From Simmondsia chinensis (taxonomy: Eukaryota > Streptophyta > Magnoliopsida > Caryophyllales > Simmondsiaceae), in assembly GCA_018398585.1 (NCBI GenBank), contig JAGTTD010000010.1, positions 79,501-143,500 on the forward strand: a DNA stretch of 64,000 nucleotides, written 5' to 3'. Below are positions 10,299-22,200 of this stretch, piece after piece (the first letter of the stretch is position 1; each line of letters opens with the position of its first letter). Below the pieces are notes generated by a model that saw only the letters and a program-made list of their open reading frames with translations, made no database searches and was not told the origin of the DNA. The translations under genes and the position numbers were made by a program.

Positions 10299-13200
10299 CT
10301 AGTGCACCTTTGCCAGCATCCGGCTGGAAACTCCATGCAACAATTTGACAAATCCAAGGAAACTTAACTTCCCATCCGTGTGTCTTATCCAGTCATGTAG
10401 AACCGCATGTACTGGGACTGAAGGACCAAGCCCGAGTTCCTGTTATATTTTTCCAAGGAAAAGCATAAACATGTGAGGCAAATTTTATATCACAGAGGAT
10501 TTGCTTGATTTAAAGGGAAAAGTATTCATTGATTTTCCGGAAGAAATCCCGGCTTACAGAAGCAAGTTCCTCAATCATAATAGCCCGATTTCCATCCTTC
10601 TCAAAGAGTTCGTATGCACAACGAGCATGCTGTTCCCAACGATCAAGGGCCTCCAGCTGATGGACACTAAGAGCAGCACAACAAAATTCTTCAAAATCCA
10701 TCCTTCTGTACTGAAGCGTATTAAGCTGCCACAAGCCAAAAAATTGACAATAGTTCAGCCACAAAACAACCAAGCCTTAGGTAAAAACATTAGGCACATC
10801 GACATGCACAGTCATTGGCTCGCACCGAAGCAAGAAATTCAGGGATACGAGACTCCTTCATGGCCTCTGTTGCATATTTCATCAGGGCCTGCTCAGAAGA
10901 CAACATACGCATGATGGTTAGCATAGCCATCCATCTTAACTTGCAGAAATATTACAAGGGTGCCGAAGAAACGCAACTGTCTTCATATTCTCTAGGGTTA
11001 TTGTCCCATTTTTGTTGGGCTCCAATAGTTCAAACTGCTGCTTCAAATAAAAGAGTTCATCAACAGTCAATGTCTTCGACAAGGCCTGCAAAAATGCATT
11101 TGTGTTACTTCCTTGAACAGTTTGACAAGTGCAGAGACTTGTAGAGCATATAGAATTTGGATTTGCCAAATCAAGAAAAAAGCAAGTTATCATGTAACAG
11201 ATTCAGCAAATTTCTCAACCCTTGGGGACGGTCTGCGTGATATGGCTGACAGCTACTGCTAGTTAAAGCTGGATCTCTACAGCTTGGCTTCGTTGTAAAA
11301 TCTGAATAGCTAAGCTCAACTAGTGGGAAAAGGCATAGCTTGTTGTTACCAATGTACCAAAAAATAGCTTATCTTTAGTTAGCACATAAGGGAGATACTT
11401 CCTCCATGACAAATGACGTAGACTATTCATCTACAACAAAAACAGCCCCAGTGACACAAGGGCTCCTGCATACACAGGGTATGGGGAGGTAGACAATTCA
11501 TCTAAGAGGAGTATTTCAGTTAAATATATCCTATAACTGCAGCTAGCATTGACCTTTTGGAGAAGGACATTTGCAGCTGAAACAAGGAAACCCGCCAATG
11601 TATAAGAAAAGGTTATCAGCTAATGAAAACTGATCATATCTCTGGGAAGTAATGAAGACAACCGTGCTTAAAAAGTGAAGGGCTTTTCCTTTTCCTTTTC
11701 TTATATTTATCTTACTGTTCTTATCAGCCAAAGAGAAAATGGCACTGCGACTCCTTTTTCCTCACATCTCTATTTTACTATAATTATCTGAACTTAGTCT
11801 CAGATCTCCTGCGAGCAATTAATATGCTGTAAGTTTGTGATAATCACAGACATGAAAACAACATCACAAATTTCACATGATATCTGTTAGGGTCTGTTAA
11901 ATCGTCTTTTTCTAATTGGTGAACACAAGCTAAATTAGTTTTCTTTTGGTAGGTCACAAGCTAAATTAATGCCAACAACCTCACATGCCAGCCTCCTTTA
12001 ATCAGTTACTAGATTCATTACTCTATAGGAACTAATGGGATAACTTTCATGACTGCCATAAAACTATCCGATTAGGTGAACAAGGAAAAGAAAGAGATGG
12101 TCCAGATCATGACCAACGTGCAAATCACCTACAAGCAGGCAATAGATGTAAACATTGTTACATGAAAACTGATGACATAAATCAAAAAGTACACACCCTT
12201 AAAGCAGCCTTACGCAAAGAAGAAGATCTCATGTAGGCCTTCATGAGTCTGAATGTTGAAATATCAAGAGGAGCTTTGATGGTGTTATCATTACGAATCC
12301 ATGGATGGCCTGAAAAGCAACAAGCAGAAGCATCCATTAGGCTAATCACTGCAGAACCAGGCATTTTCCTCAAAAAAAATGAAGCATCAAATAAGGAACT
12401 GATTTGGGAAAATGGAGCACTCACATAAAGCCTGAGAAGCTGTCATGCGTTTCCGTGGATCTTTATTAAGCAGGCGCTTTACGAAGTCCTTCGCTTCAGA
12501 TGATAATGAAGGCCAGGGCGCTTCATCAAAACTCGGATCAGCTTTTAAGACTGCTCGGAAAATCCCTGACTCAGTCCGAGCCCAAAACGGTCGACTACCG
12601 CAGAGAAGAATATATGCTATTACACCAATACTCCACACATCTGCCTCTGTACCATAACATCTGTGCAGAACCTCAGGGGCCACATAGTAAGCACTCCCCA
12701 CAATGTCATTCAGCCTTTCATCTGGAAACCACCATGGGCACTGTGTTGCTTTTCCAAAACTCCTATGGCAATGAACGAACGGAACTGATCTTATGCCATG
12801 TTTGGTTGGCAATAACTACACCATCAGAAAAGAAAGTGCCAGACTGCAAAGCCTTTCGTTTCCTGGCTGATATTCTCAGTCCCGCATTCCTATTATCACC
12901 AACCAAACAAGGAACTGATCTCTAGATACATTTAGATAGAAAAGACAAACCTGGCTTAACAAAGTCTGACAGGCCAAAGTCAATGGCTTTAAGCTGGGAG
13001 TTTTCATCCTTAGAAGTAAACAAAAAATTCTGGTGCAGCGATAAATGCTTTCAGTATAGCAGAGCAAAATGATAACCCAATATTTCATAGGAAAAAGGAG
13101 ATGATAAGAGAAGATCACCTCTGGTTTAAGATCTCGGTGCACGACACCTTGGAGATGACAGAATGCAACTACATTCAAAATTTGTACCATGACCACCTTT

Positions 13201-15137
13201 GCGTCATCTTCTGAATATTTTCCACCCCTACCCAGGTTAAGAGTGGAAGGACAGAGGTTATGCTTCCATGAATCAGGAAGAAATAATGTGAAAGCCACTA
13301 AATTCTTGATATAAAAAAAATGAACCTTGCTAATATCCTGTCAAGGAGCTCCCCTCCTTCACATAATCTGAAATTCGCACAGCCAAAAAATCAGACAATG
13401 AATTGAAGGTGGACGAAGCAGGACAACAAGAAAAAAGAAGTCGTGATTTAACACACGCTTTCAAATATTGAACAACAATATAGCGAGGAACTTTAGAGTC
13501 AGAATTTATGGATAAAGAATCTGAACTCATCTCTTATTTGGGAATAAAACGCTTCATAATCATAGGAAAAAGATTTATAAAAAGCTTACTCCATCACCAT
13601 ATAGACATTTTCAAGGTCTTCAAATGCATCGTGGAACCGCACAAGATGATTGTGTCCCGTCAATGCTCGCAATATCTTCACCTCCCTCCTCACATCCTCG
13701 ATTGCAATAGCTGTTGTCATCTGGAAACAATTATCAATGAACAATGAAAACAACAGAGGATCAATATCCACGCAATGGTGTTAGTAATAGTATTTAGGCT
13801 CAGCCGAAGAATGCTCAGCTAGATAGTCAACTCGGTGGAGCAAACCATTTTACTGAGTGGGTGGAGAAGTCTATTTAAAATGCAACCAAAGAACTAGAAA
13901 TAAGCTGATCACCATTCAGGTGACCTGAGACCTTCATTTAGAATGCATCAAAATGCAATATTTTCTGTTAAGGTAATGTAATGTTGGAGCAAACCCACAA
14001 GAAAAGAACCAACAATGTGCCACAAGGTGTCATGTGGTATGGATGAACATGAATATGAAAATTGTTCTGATCTTTCAGACTACTAAAAAAGATAGGTTCT
14101 ATCTGGTTTTAATCAATGCTGATATTTAGACTTCTACGATAATTGACTTTACTGTTTTTTTCCTTACAAGGAAGACTTCGAATTTGTTTCTTTAAACTGC
14201 TCAGTCAACGGGACCTTGTGAGAACTCCATTTTTTTACCCCCTTTGCTCGTTCCTCTACATTTAGATTTAACAAAAGAACTTGATACCAAATTGATGCAT
14301 TCTAAAATAGTCAACTGATTTCTGATTTGCTCCATCTGTGTGGTACAGATAAGAAATCTACCCAACAGACCAATCAAAAACTGAATGTGAGAGTCCTTAG
14401 AAGGGGAATAAGAAAGGTCTTAAACATCATGTATCTTAGTAAGATCTGAAGAACAATTCATGTCCATCTGAAAGCAATCCAAAATCCAAATCCACGGTCA
14501 GTTGAAGAGGAGAAGAGGATACATCAAATCAAATCTAAGCACTTCAAAAGACAGCAAAAACGAAAAAGAAAGAGAAAGTTGAGACCTTGGCCTTGGGGAT
14601 AACCTTGACAGCAACCTGCTGACCCTTAAGATCGCCTTTTTTAGGGGTAGCCAAACAGGTATAACCAAAATGTCCTCTCCCCACTTCTTCCCCCATCTCA
14701 TACTTGTTCCTAAACTCCTTGGAGAACCCAAACCTCTTATCCAACCCAACTCCTTCGTCCCTGCGGGCGGCCCCTCCCTCCTCCCCAATGGGCGCCGTAC
14801 CCTTCTTGGACGCCCCATACCGTCTAGCTAGAGCAGCCTTAATGTGCTTGGCTGGAGAAGGAGGCCGCCTGAAGAAGCGGCGGGGAGTGGAATTGGCGCT
14901 GGGAAGAGCGGGAGACTTGTTGGAGAATAAGTAGTGAGCAGGGCTGGGACTGTAGAAGGGGAAGAAAGGAGACTTCTTGGCGGCATTGCTCTCAATGGGT
15001 GTGGTCCCCGAGTTTCCGGCAGTTAAGGGAGGCAACGGTGGCGGAGATTTGGAGTTGTAAGAGGGGGGAAGGTGGTGCTGGTCCTCGGGGGGAGGAAAGG
15101 GGGAGGGAGAGGGAGGCTTAGAAGTGCAGATCCCCAT
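10299..15137 (-). CDS. CDPK-related protein kinase (CRK family), 11 exons
   Basis: Exons read on the minus strand: 15137-14586, 13720-13590, 13367-13326, 13227-13119, 13029-12951, 12721-12425, 12309-12197, 11085-10978, 10888-10826, 10725-10558, 10439-10299. All junctions are GT-AG, all phases agree, and they join into 1,803 bp (600 aa). The protein starts MGICTSKP, giving Gly2 for N-myristoylation and Cys4 for palmitoylation, so plasma-membrane attachment is likely. A Pro/Ser-rich head of ~150 residues precedes the kinase domain: glycine loop [14 protein letters not shown] lysine, HRDLKPENF catalytic loop, DFGLSDF, and [10 protein letters not shown] activation segment. A CaM-like C-terminus follows with degenerate EF-hands (for example [17 protein letters not shown]), as expected for CRKs, which unlike CDPKs bind calcium poorly and may respond to calmodulin. 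It ends [12 protein letters not shown]. Length and exon number match the family. It looks intact. The exact Arabidopsis counterpart was not resolved. Confidence 0.92.
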
Positions 15138-15480
15138 GAGAGTAAGAGGAAAAAGAGAGGTCAATTAGAAGAAAAGGAGGTACATTGCAGGGAATGGGGG
15201 AGTGAAGCAAATAAGTAGGGTGAGTTTAGCTAAGAAAGTGAATTAGGAGGAAGGTCTGTGTAAGAGAGAGAGAAGTGCAAGAATGGGGGAGCGTGGGGGG
15301 AGTTATCTGTATCTGTATCTGTATCTGTATCTGTACTACCAACCCAGATACCCTCTTCTCCTCTCCCCTTCTCTGTTAGTTTTCAAAACATTGCTCATGC
15401 TCATGCTCATCCCTCTCTCCGGCCCACGTGCCTTCGCATTTCTACATTTATTGCTGCTGCTGCTTCTGCTGCTGCTGCTA
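15138..15480 (-). promoter_or_regulatory. Kinase 5' leader/promoter with hexamer repeat and G-box
   Basis: Upstream of the kinase ATG lie a C/T- and G/A-rich leader, a (TATCTG)5 hexanucleotide repeat at 15304-15333, a CACGTG G-box palindrome at 15425-15430, and a GCT-rich stretch near 15451-15480. G-boxes are bHLH/bZIP targets; function here is inference from the core motif only. Confidence 0.4.
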
Positions 15481-16571
15481 TCTCCTCGTAATATTATTTT
15501 TATTTATTATTAAACAAGTAATCATTTTGATATGATGTTTGTATATTTATTTATACGGGACAGGAGGCATGCATGTGTAATGTGTAATGTGTAATGTGTA
15601 ATGCGTTCATTCAGACAATGAAAGCTTATCCATGAATTAAGCATCCATTTTTGTTTGCTTTCTTTCACTTCTCTCTTTTTTAAGGATCAAGTGTGTTGTT
15701 CACACTTCAAAGGTTCTTCACCTCTTTGCTTGGGACGTTTTTCCTATTTTTTATTTATTTATAGTATGTAATTCATTAGAAACAAAAAATTAATTATTCT
15801 TTTGGAAGGTTTTTGTTTTTTTTTTATTTAGACTTTTTAAGTGAAAATTAATATAAAAAACTAACTATAGAAAATTTATTTTTAAAAACCTATATTTAAG
15901 TTTGTCAAAAACAAATACCACATCAGACGTGTGATCTCGAATCAGTTGTACAACTTTCATTCAACAAATCCTATTAATGTCCGTTCCAAAATCAAGCTCT
16001 AAGGTTTTAGGACTTGAAGGATTTACAAAATATAAGACAAAGAATTCAAATTTTGTCTTCAAGTATAAACAATTTTTTAGGATTATCCATTAGATCCTTA
16101 AGCCTTAACTTGTTCTATTGTACGTAAGAAAATTTTGAATGTGAGTTAAACTAGCTCAAACTATTGATGAGTTTTTTATTCAATTGAACCCTAATTTATA
16201 TAAATTTTTTTCTTAAGTTATTCCTTTTTTTTCCTTTTATTTAAAATAATTATAATATATATAAATTTATTCAAACCGATTTATGATCTTTTTTTGTTTA
16301 AAATAATTCTCAACGTTTCTTATTTTTTTGGCCAAAAATAATCAATTATTAATTTTGTTAAAATGAAACACAAGGGACTATGTGTACAAAAAAGCAAGAA
16401 AGACTAATATGAACAAAATTTAAAAACATGAAAAGTTAATTTAAAGAAAATAAAAAATAAAAAGAGTGAAGAAGGAAAAAACAAAGGCAGAAGAAGAAAG
16501 AAGCGGTGCATGAGATTCATTGGGGGAAGGAAGTCAAGCAAGGAATGCCGGTAGTCAAACGAAACCCCCTT
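15481..16571. other. AT-rich intergenic DNA
   Basis: No gene is visible. A small tandem repeat of GTGTAAT (four units, about 15575-15604) is present; the remainder is AT-rich with many homopolymer runs. Confidence 0.4.
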
Positions 16572-16587
16572 AAGAACAAAAATGTAT

Positions 16588-16841
16588 ACAACAGCAACAA
16601 ATCCAGTGCCTCCAAGGGCTCCCTTAAAAGCAGGGTCTGAGGGGGTATATGTACGCAGCCTTTCCCCTCCAGCGGGCTACCCTGAAGAGAGATTGTTTCC
16701 GAGAACTCCCAGCTTAAGAAGCTGTTCCGCTGCAAAGAGCCAAATACCATTTTTGTTGATGTTGTAGAAAGGAAAATAGCAAAGAAAATTGGAAGAGAGA
16801 GAGATTTGGATGCTCTGATCAGAGTGAGCTTGCGGTGGAGC
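16588..16841 (-). mobile_element. Chimeric retro-insertion: unrelated head joined to RTE/Au-type 3' tail
   Basis: A 254-bp insertion is flanked by a perfect 16-bp target duplication (AAGAACAAAAATGTAT at 16572-16587 and 16842-16857). Read on the minus strand, the last ~105 bp, from GGAAACAATCTCTCTTC to the TTG-rich end, are the tail shared with the LINE at 33.75-33.88 kb. The first ~150 bp are unrelated to that LINE or to 5S rRNA. They resemble an mRNA leader: a C/T-rich stretch, then an ATG in good context (AACAAAAATGG) with a short open frame. Template switching onto a cellular RNA during LINE reverse transcription is a likely origin, but the donor transcript is unknown. Confidence 0.7.
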
Positions 16842-17137
16842 AAGAACAAAAATGTATCAACAACAGAATACTAAGGATCCCATCAACCTTCCATATGCCC
16901 AATGCCCAATTACACTTTCGGACCTGCTTACTGCTTTCTGTTTACGCTACTGGTTTGACATCTAGTAACTAACATAGATTTTTATTTGATTAATTTACCA
17001 TTACACTTGAGCTATATATCGGGTATTTATATAGTGGTTAAGCTTTCCAACCCCAAATATGAACTCTTAACTACAAGCTACATTCGATCAAAATATGACC
17101 AAAAGACATATATAATTTACAATTCTTTTGAGCCATT

Positions 17138-17284
17138 GGATTTAGTGTAAAGGTTACGCTACCCACCCCCCAATAGGTGGTCTTGGGTTGAAAGCTTCAT
17201 TTCTCCCCTACCCGAACTTTAGTGACTCACATTGAGATATTATAGTACCTTTGCACTATCTGTGAAAAAAAAAAAAAAAAAAAA
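17138..17284 (+). mobile_element. tRNA-type SINE with poly(A) tail
   Basis: The sequence contains GGTTACGCTACCC and a B-box-like GGGTTGAAAGCTTC about 45 bp apart, and ends in a ~20-bp A tract. The phrase GCCATTGGATTT before it and GCCATTGACTTT after it could be an imperfect target duplication. Family not identified. Confidence 0.5.
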
Positions 17285-18021
17285 TTTGCCATTGACTTTA
17301 GTACTTTATTGTTCCTTAAAGAGTGCTCAAAATCATGGATTCCAATATGAGAATCAGTTTTTACTTTTGCCTTAGAAAAATTTTCCATATTTCATCATTA
17401 GCTTGCACCGCTACTTCCCTGTTATATGAAGTGGGATTTCCACTTTGGTCAAAACTTCACCATTATTATTTCCCATCATCTTCCCACGGCCAACACCAAT
17501 GATGTTGTTTCAGTATTTATCATGTTCCTACTTCCTGCCAACAAAAAAAATAAAAAAAAGCATAAAAAATTGCTTTATACACACGTTTAAGTGGACAATT
17601 ACAAAACGATAATATTAAAAACTCCCCATAATTTAATAATTTTACATTACATATTAATTTAACAATGTACAATTTGTGTGTACTTATAACAAGACTCGCA
17701 CTTTAGAAGCAGTGGTGGATCTAGAAAGATTTTTCACCGAGGCATATTCTAATGCTAACTGCAATCACCGTACTTTGATGGTGGTGAATGCCCGTATAGA
17801 TGCTTAAAAACTAGACAGACTGCACTAATCATGGTTATGCATGTCATATTATAAAGTTAACAAACCATCTAAATTACAGACATACAGAATATGTATAACT
17901 TATTGATTCTAAGTTTTGCATTTCCAGCAAACATCATCTCTGTTTCCTAACACTGCAAAAAACAAGGACCCAGATGTAGATTGTTTGCTATGCCCTTGTT
18001 CAAATTCAGATACAGTTGCTT

Positions 18022-18710
18022 TCATCTAGTTGTTACCAGCTTCTTCACTGCCTCTTTCTCTAAGCAAAGTATTGCAAAACACCTACGTATGTATATTTCT
18101 AGCCCACCAAAAAGATGGAACATATGTACATTTGCTAGCATTGCAAATTGACCAGTCTCACAAGTAGGAATTAGTGCAGTGGCAAGCTGCCCACCTAACC
18201 AGACTGGTCTCTGTTCCGGATACAAAGCTCTTCTTTTCCACTCATCCAGTTAAAATTTTTACTATCTCAAAGAATTGCAAATTAACTGCTTTTGTCATCT
18301 TGTTGTCGAGCTTCTTTTTTTTTTTTTTGTAGGATCTTCCATATAACATTGTCACCACAATAGAGTTTAACTACCAAGTTCAATATGGATTGGTGTGGTT
18401 CCTTTACGGCCAGGACACCAGAATATTGAACCAAGAACAAAGAAAGGCATGAGAGAAAAGCCAAGGAGATTCTGATAGATTTCATGCGCCAAAAAACTTG
18501 GAATCCAAAAAGAAAAAAAGAAAAAGCTGGGTTATTAAATGAAATCCAAAGCAACTTCACAGACGGTGCTGTACAAGTTGCTTCATTCCAAATCTTTCCT
18601 TATATTCTTGCCTAAATTCTTCAGCAAAGTGCAGAGAATGCACTCACAAGCCAATGAGGCCTTGATGCAGTCGTAACAGAACCAACTCATTCCTCTGCAG
18701 TGCCACTTAT
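18022..18710 (-). other. Unidentified exon-like segments
   Basis: On the minus strand, about 18700-18560 includes the phrases RNELVLLRLHQGLIG and FAEEFRQEYKERFGMKQLVQ, with a GTGAGT between them. About 18225-18130 reads YPEQRPVWLGGQLATALIPT. These look like coding protein more than random AT-rich DNA, but I recognise no family, cannot build a complete gene, and see no start. They could be exons of a gene cut off by the neighbouring copia insertion, a pseudogene, or UTR. Confidence 0.25.
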
Positions 18711-18975
18711 TAGTTTAAAAAAAAAAAAAAAAAAAAAGAAAAAAACCGACCTTGCAGTTGTACATAATGGCAACAACATTATACATATTTTTGAAATGGA
18801 AATCAAGAAAGAATTTCTGGTCATAAAAACATAAAGTCAGTGCCAGAAACGACTTACGCAAACAAAATCTCTCTCTCTCTCTCTCAATAGTTATGTGTGT
18901 CTGTGTCATTAGAAATTAGGACATCAACAATTTATACGTATACTGCTTGTAACCAGCATCAATGCAACTGATAGC

Positions 18976-19217
18976 TATGAAAGTAGAGCGAAAACTCCAT
19001 TGAATGGAATAAATGAAAGGGTAATGTTCAAAAAAATAAATAAATGAAAGGGTTACATGGGTAGCCTTTATATAGGCAAGACACAAATACAATAAAGGCA
19101 CAAATACAATAAAGACAAAAAGGCCCTTGAACTTTACATAAGTCTAGGAGTACAATAGTAATAGCATATAGCATGATAAAACCCTAATACAAGATGGTTC
19201 TAGAATATGCTCTAATA
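18976..19217 (-). repeat. 3' LTR of the degenerate copia element
   Basis: 242 bp. Compared with the other LTR it has an extra A/T-rich insert near 19020-19045 and a duplicated GCACAAATACAATAAAG near 19080-19115. A TATATAGG-type TATA motif is shared by both copies. Confidence 0.85.
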
Positions 19218-19224
19218 CGCCCCC

Positions 19225-22200
19225 TCAATCTGAGCAGGGTGGTAATACGCGAAGATTGGTCCTGTGTTGAGAGAAGCGATTAGCAGCGAGACCCTTTGTG
19301 AAGATGTCAACGATTTGTTTGTCTGTGGGAGTGTAGCAGGCCTGCAGATCTCCCTTCAGTACTTTTTCTCTGACATAGTGGAAATCAACATCGACATGTT
19401 TGCTCCGGTCATTGGACATGAGGTTAGCTGCTAGGTAGGAGGCAGAAACATTGTCACAAAAAACAGTGATGGGTCCAGGATGGCAAAGACCGAGATCCCT
19501 CATTAGGTAGCGTATCCAATCACTTTCAGCAACAGCTTGGACAACAGCATGGTACTCTGATTCGGTTGTTGATTTCGAGACAGTGGCCTGCTTCTTGGTT
19601 CTCCAGGAGATGAGATTAGGGCCAAAGTAGAGAGCATAGCCAGTGGTGGAGCGACGTGTGTTCGGACAGCCTCCCCAGTCAGCGTCAGCAAAAGCAGTGA
19701 CCGTGAGTGTGCGAGCAGGTATGATGGAAAGCCCATAGTCGGGAGTAGCTTTGAGGTAGCGGAGGATGCGCTTGACGGCCTGCCAATGGGACGTGCGAGG
19801 GGCATGCATGAATTGGGATACGAGGTTGACTGCATAGCTGATGTTAGGCCGATTCATGGTCAGGTATTGGAGAGCCCCAGTAGTACTGCTGTACTCAGTA
19901 GGATCCTCAAGGGGATCCCCATCACTCAACGAGAGGTGTGCCCGGGTAGGGAGGGGTGTTTTTACAGGTTTGGCTTCACAAAGGTCATGTTGTGATAGAA
20001 GGTTGATTGTGTATTTTTTTGGGAGAGGAAAAGGCTATCGTGGGAGTGTTTTGCTTCAATGCCAAGGAAGAAATGAAGAGGACCGAGGTCCTTCTTGGCG
20101 AATTGTGTGGAAAGGGAAGAAACCAAGCGGTCAAGCTGGGGTGGGTCATTGCAGTTAAAATTATGTTATCGACATATAACAAGAGACAGGTGATGCGAGA
20201 TTTGGCCCTATGAATGAATAAGGAAGGATCAGCACCGCAACAAATGAACGCTTTGCGTAGACGACATACATGGTATAGAAATTTTGGATGTATGAAGCCT
20301 TGTGGTTGTCTCATGTAAACTTCTTCCTTTAAGTGACCATGCAGGATTGCATTTTTGACATCCAACTGACGAATGGGCCAGTTGTATGTAACAGCAAGTG
20401 TAAGTACGAAGCGGATGGTCGTAGGTTTGACAATAGGACTGAAGGTCTCCTTGTAGTCAAGGCCTTCGCATTGGTGAAATCCTTGAGCCACAAGTCGAGC
20501 CTTGAATCGTTCAATTGAACCATCTGCTTTGCACTTAATTTTATACTTCCATGTACTTCCTACTAGGTTCTTTGTTGGGTCATATGGAACTAAGTCCTTG
20601 GCGTTGTTTAGGATAAGTGCATTAAATTCATCCGCCATGGCTTCCTGCCATGTAGGATTTTTCATAGCCTGTGAGTAGCATGTAGGCTCCTGAATGACTG
20701 TGATGGAGGAAAGGGAAAGGGGATACTTGGTTTTGTGTATACCAGCCTTAAGCCTTGTTTGCATGGGAAGTGTGTTAGGGGGGGGGGTTCCACTGGTGTG
20801 ACGCCGGGTTGACCAAGAACAGGGAAGGACTGGGGTGGTTCGGGTAGGCTAGGTTCTTGGTTGGAGGTGGGGAGTGGAGAACCCGGTCGGGTAGGGTGGT
20901 GGTTAGGGGGCACGGGTTCCGGGTTTCGGGTCTCGATAAGAGACAAGGGTGGGGGAGCCCATCGGCAGTACCGGTGGGCTGTTGGCTTGGGTAGGGGCAA
21001 GAGGAGGGACCACGGTGTGGTGTAAGACCGGGGGAGTCGGGATGACCTCGGTTAGGGGTGAGTCTGTGGCGGGAAGAACACCGGTATGTGAAGGAAGAGG
21101 GAGTGTTGGGGATTGAGAGTAAACAAGGGCGGAGAAATGATAGCATCAGAGACTGCAGTATTATTTACTAGATCCGTGTATGGGAAATAAGATTCGTTAA
21201 AGACCACATGACGGCTTATGTATAAACACTTTTGTTTAGGGTCAAAACACCTGTATCCTTTGTATCGAGCAGCATATCCTACGAAAATGCAGGGGGTGGA
21301 GCGAGGGGCAAGTTTATGAGGGGCGCGAGGTGTGATGTTAGGGTAGCATGCACACCCAAAGGCGTGAAAACGTTTGTAATCAGGATTAGTGTGAAAAAGT
21401 TTTTGGAAGGGAGAGACATTTGAAAGGTTTGGTGTTGGAAGACGATTTATAGTGAAACAGGCAGTACAAAAAGCGTCATCCCAAAATTCGTAAGGTAATT
21501 TAGAATGAATTAAGAGCGTCCGTGCCATTTTAGATAAATGTTGATGCTTGCTTTCCGCCACCCCCATTTTGTTCCGGGGTATCACGACAGGATAAGCGAA
21601 AATGAATACCAGCATCATGATAAAGGGCGTTCATACGCCGATGGTCGTATTCACCTCCACCATCGCTTTGGAAAATCTTAATGCTAGAGGTTAATTGATT
21701 CTCAACAAGGTTTTTGAAAATAGTGAAGATTTCATAAATTTCAGATTTACGCTGCATCGTGTATAACCAAGTAAACCTAGAGAAGTCATCAATAAAAAGA
21801 ACATAGTATTTATAAGCCGAATTTGAGGAGACAGGTGATTGCCAAACATCGGAATGTATTATTTGAAGAGGCATGATAGTCTTGCGTAATACACGTTCAA
21901 AAGGAAGTTTGTGAGACTTTCCTAAGCAACATGAGTTACATTTATTTGTAAACTTAACATTAGGAAGCAAATTGTTCTTACATAACAAATTAAGAATAGT
22001 ACTACCTAAGTGCCCTAGTCTCTGATGCCACAAATTTCCGTTCTTGACTTGTGCCACAAAGCCCACATGGTGAGGTGAAAACCCATAGAGAGACCCATCA
22101 CTAGGTGCTCGTAGAAGCAGCGTTCCCGTAGTTTTGTCCTTGACCCAAAAAGAATTTGAATAAAATTCTACTTTACAGTTGTTGTCCTGACATAATTGTT

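Larger units (their letters stand above)
16858..18975. other. Non-coding interval between the chimeric insertion and the copia element
   Basis: Apart from the SINE above, this is AT-rich DNA. Near 17709 the bases AGCAGTGGTGGATCTAGA resemble the TIR motif at 51131. An A tract lies at 18717-18736 and (CT)n at about 18868-18884. From 18000 to 18710 the composition is less AT-rich, with two short exon-like stretches listed separately. Confidence 0.35.
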
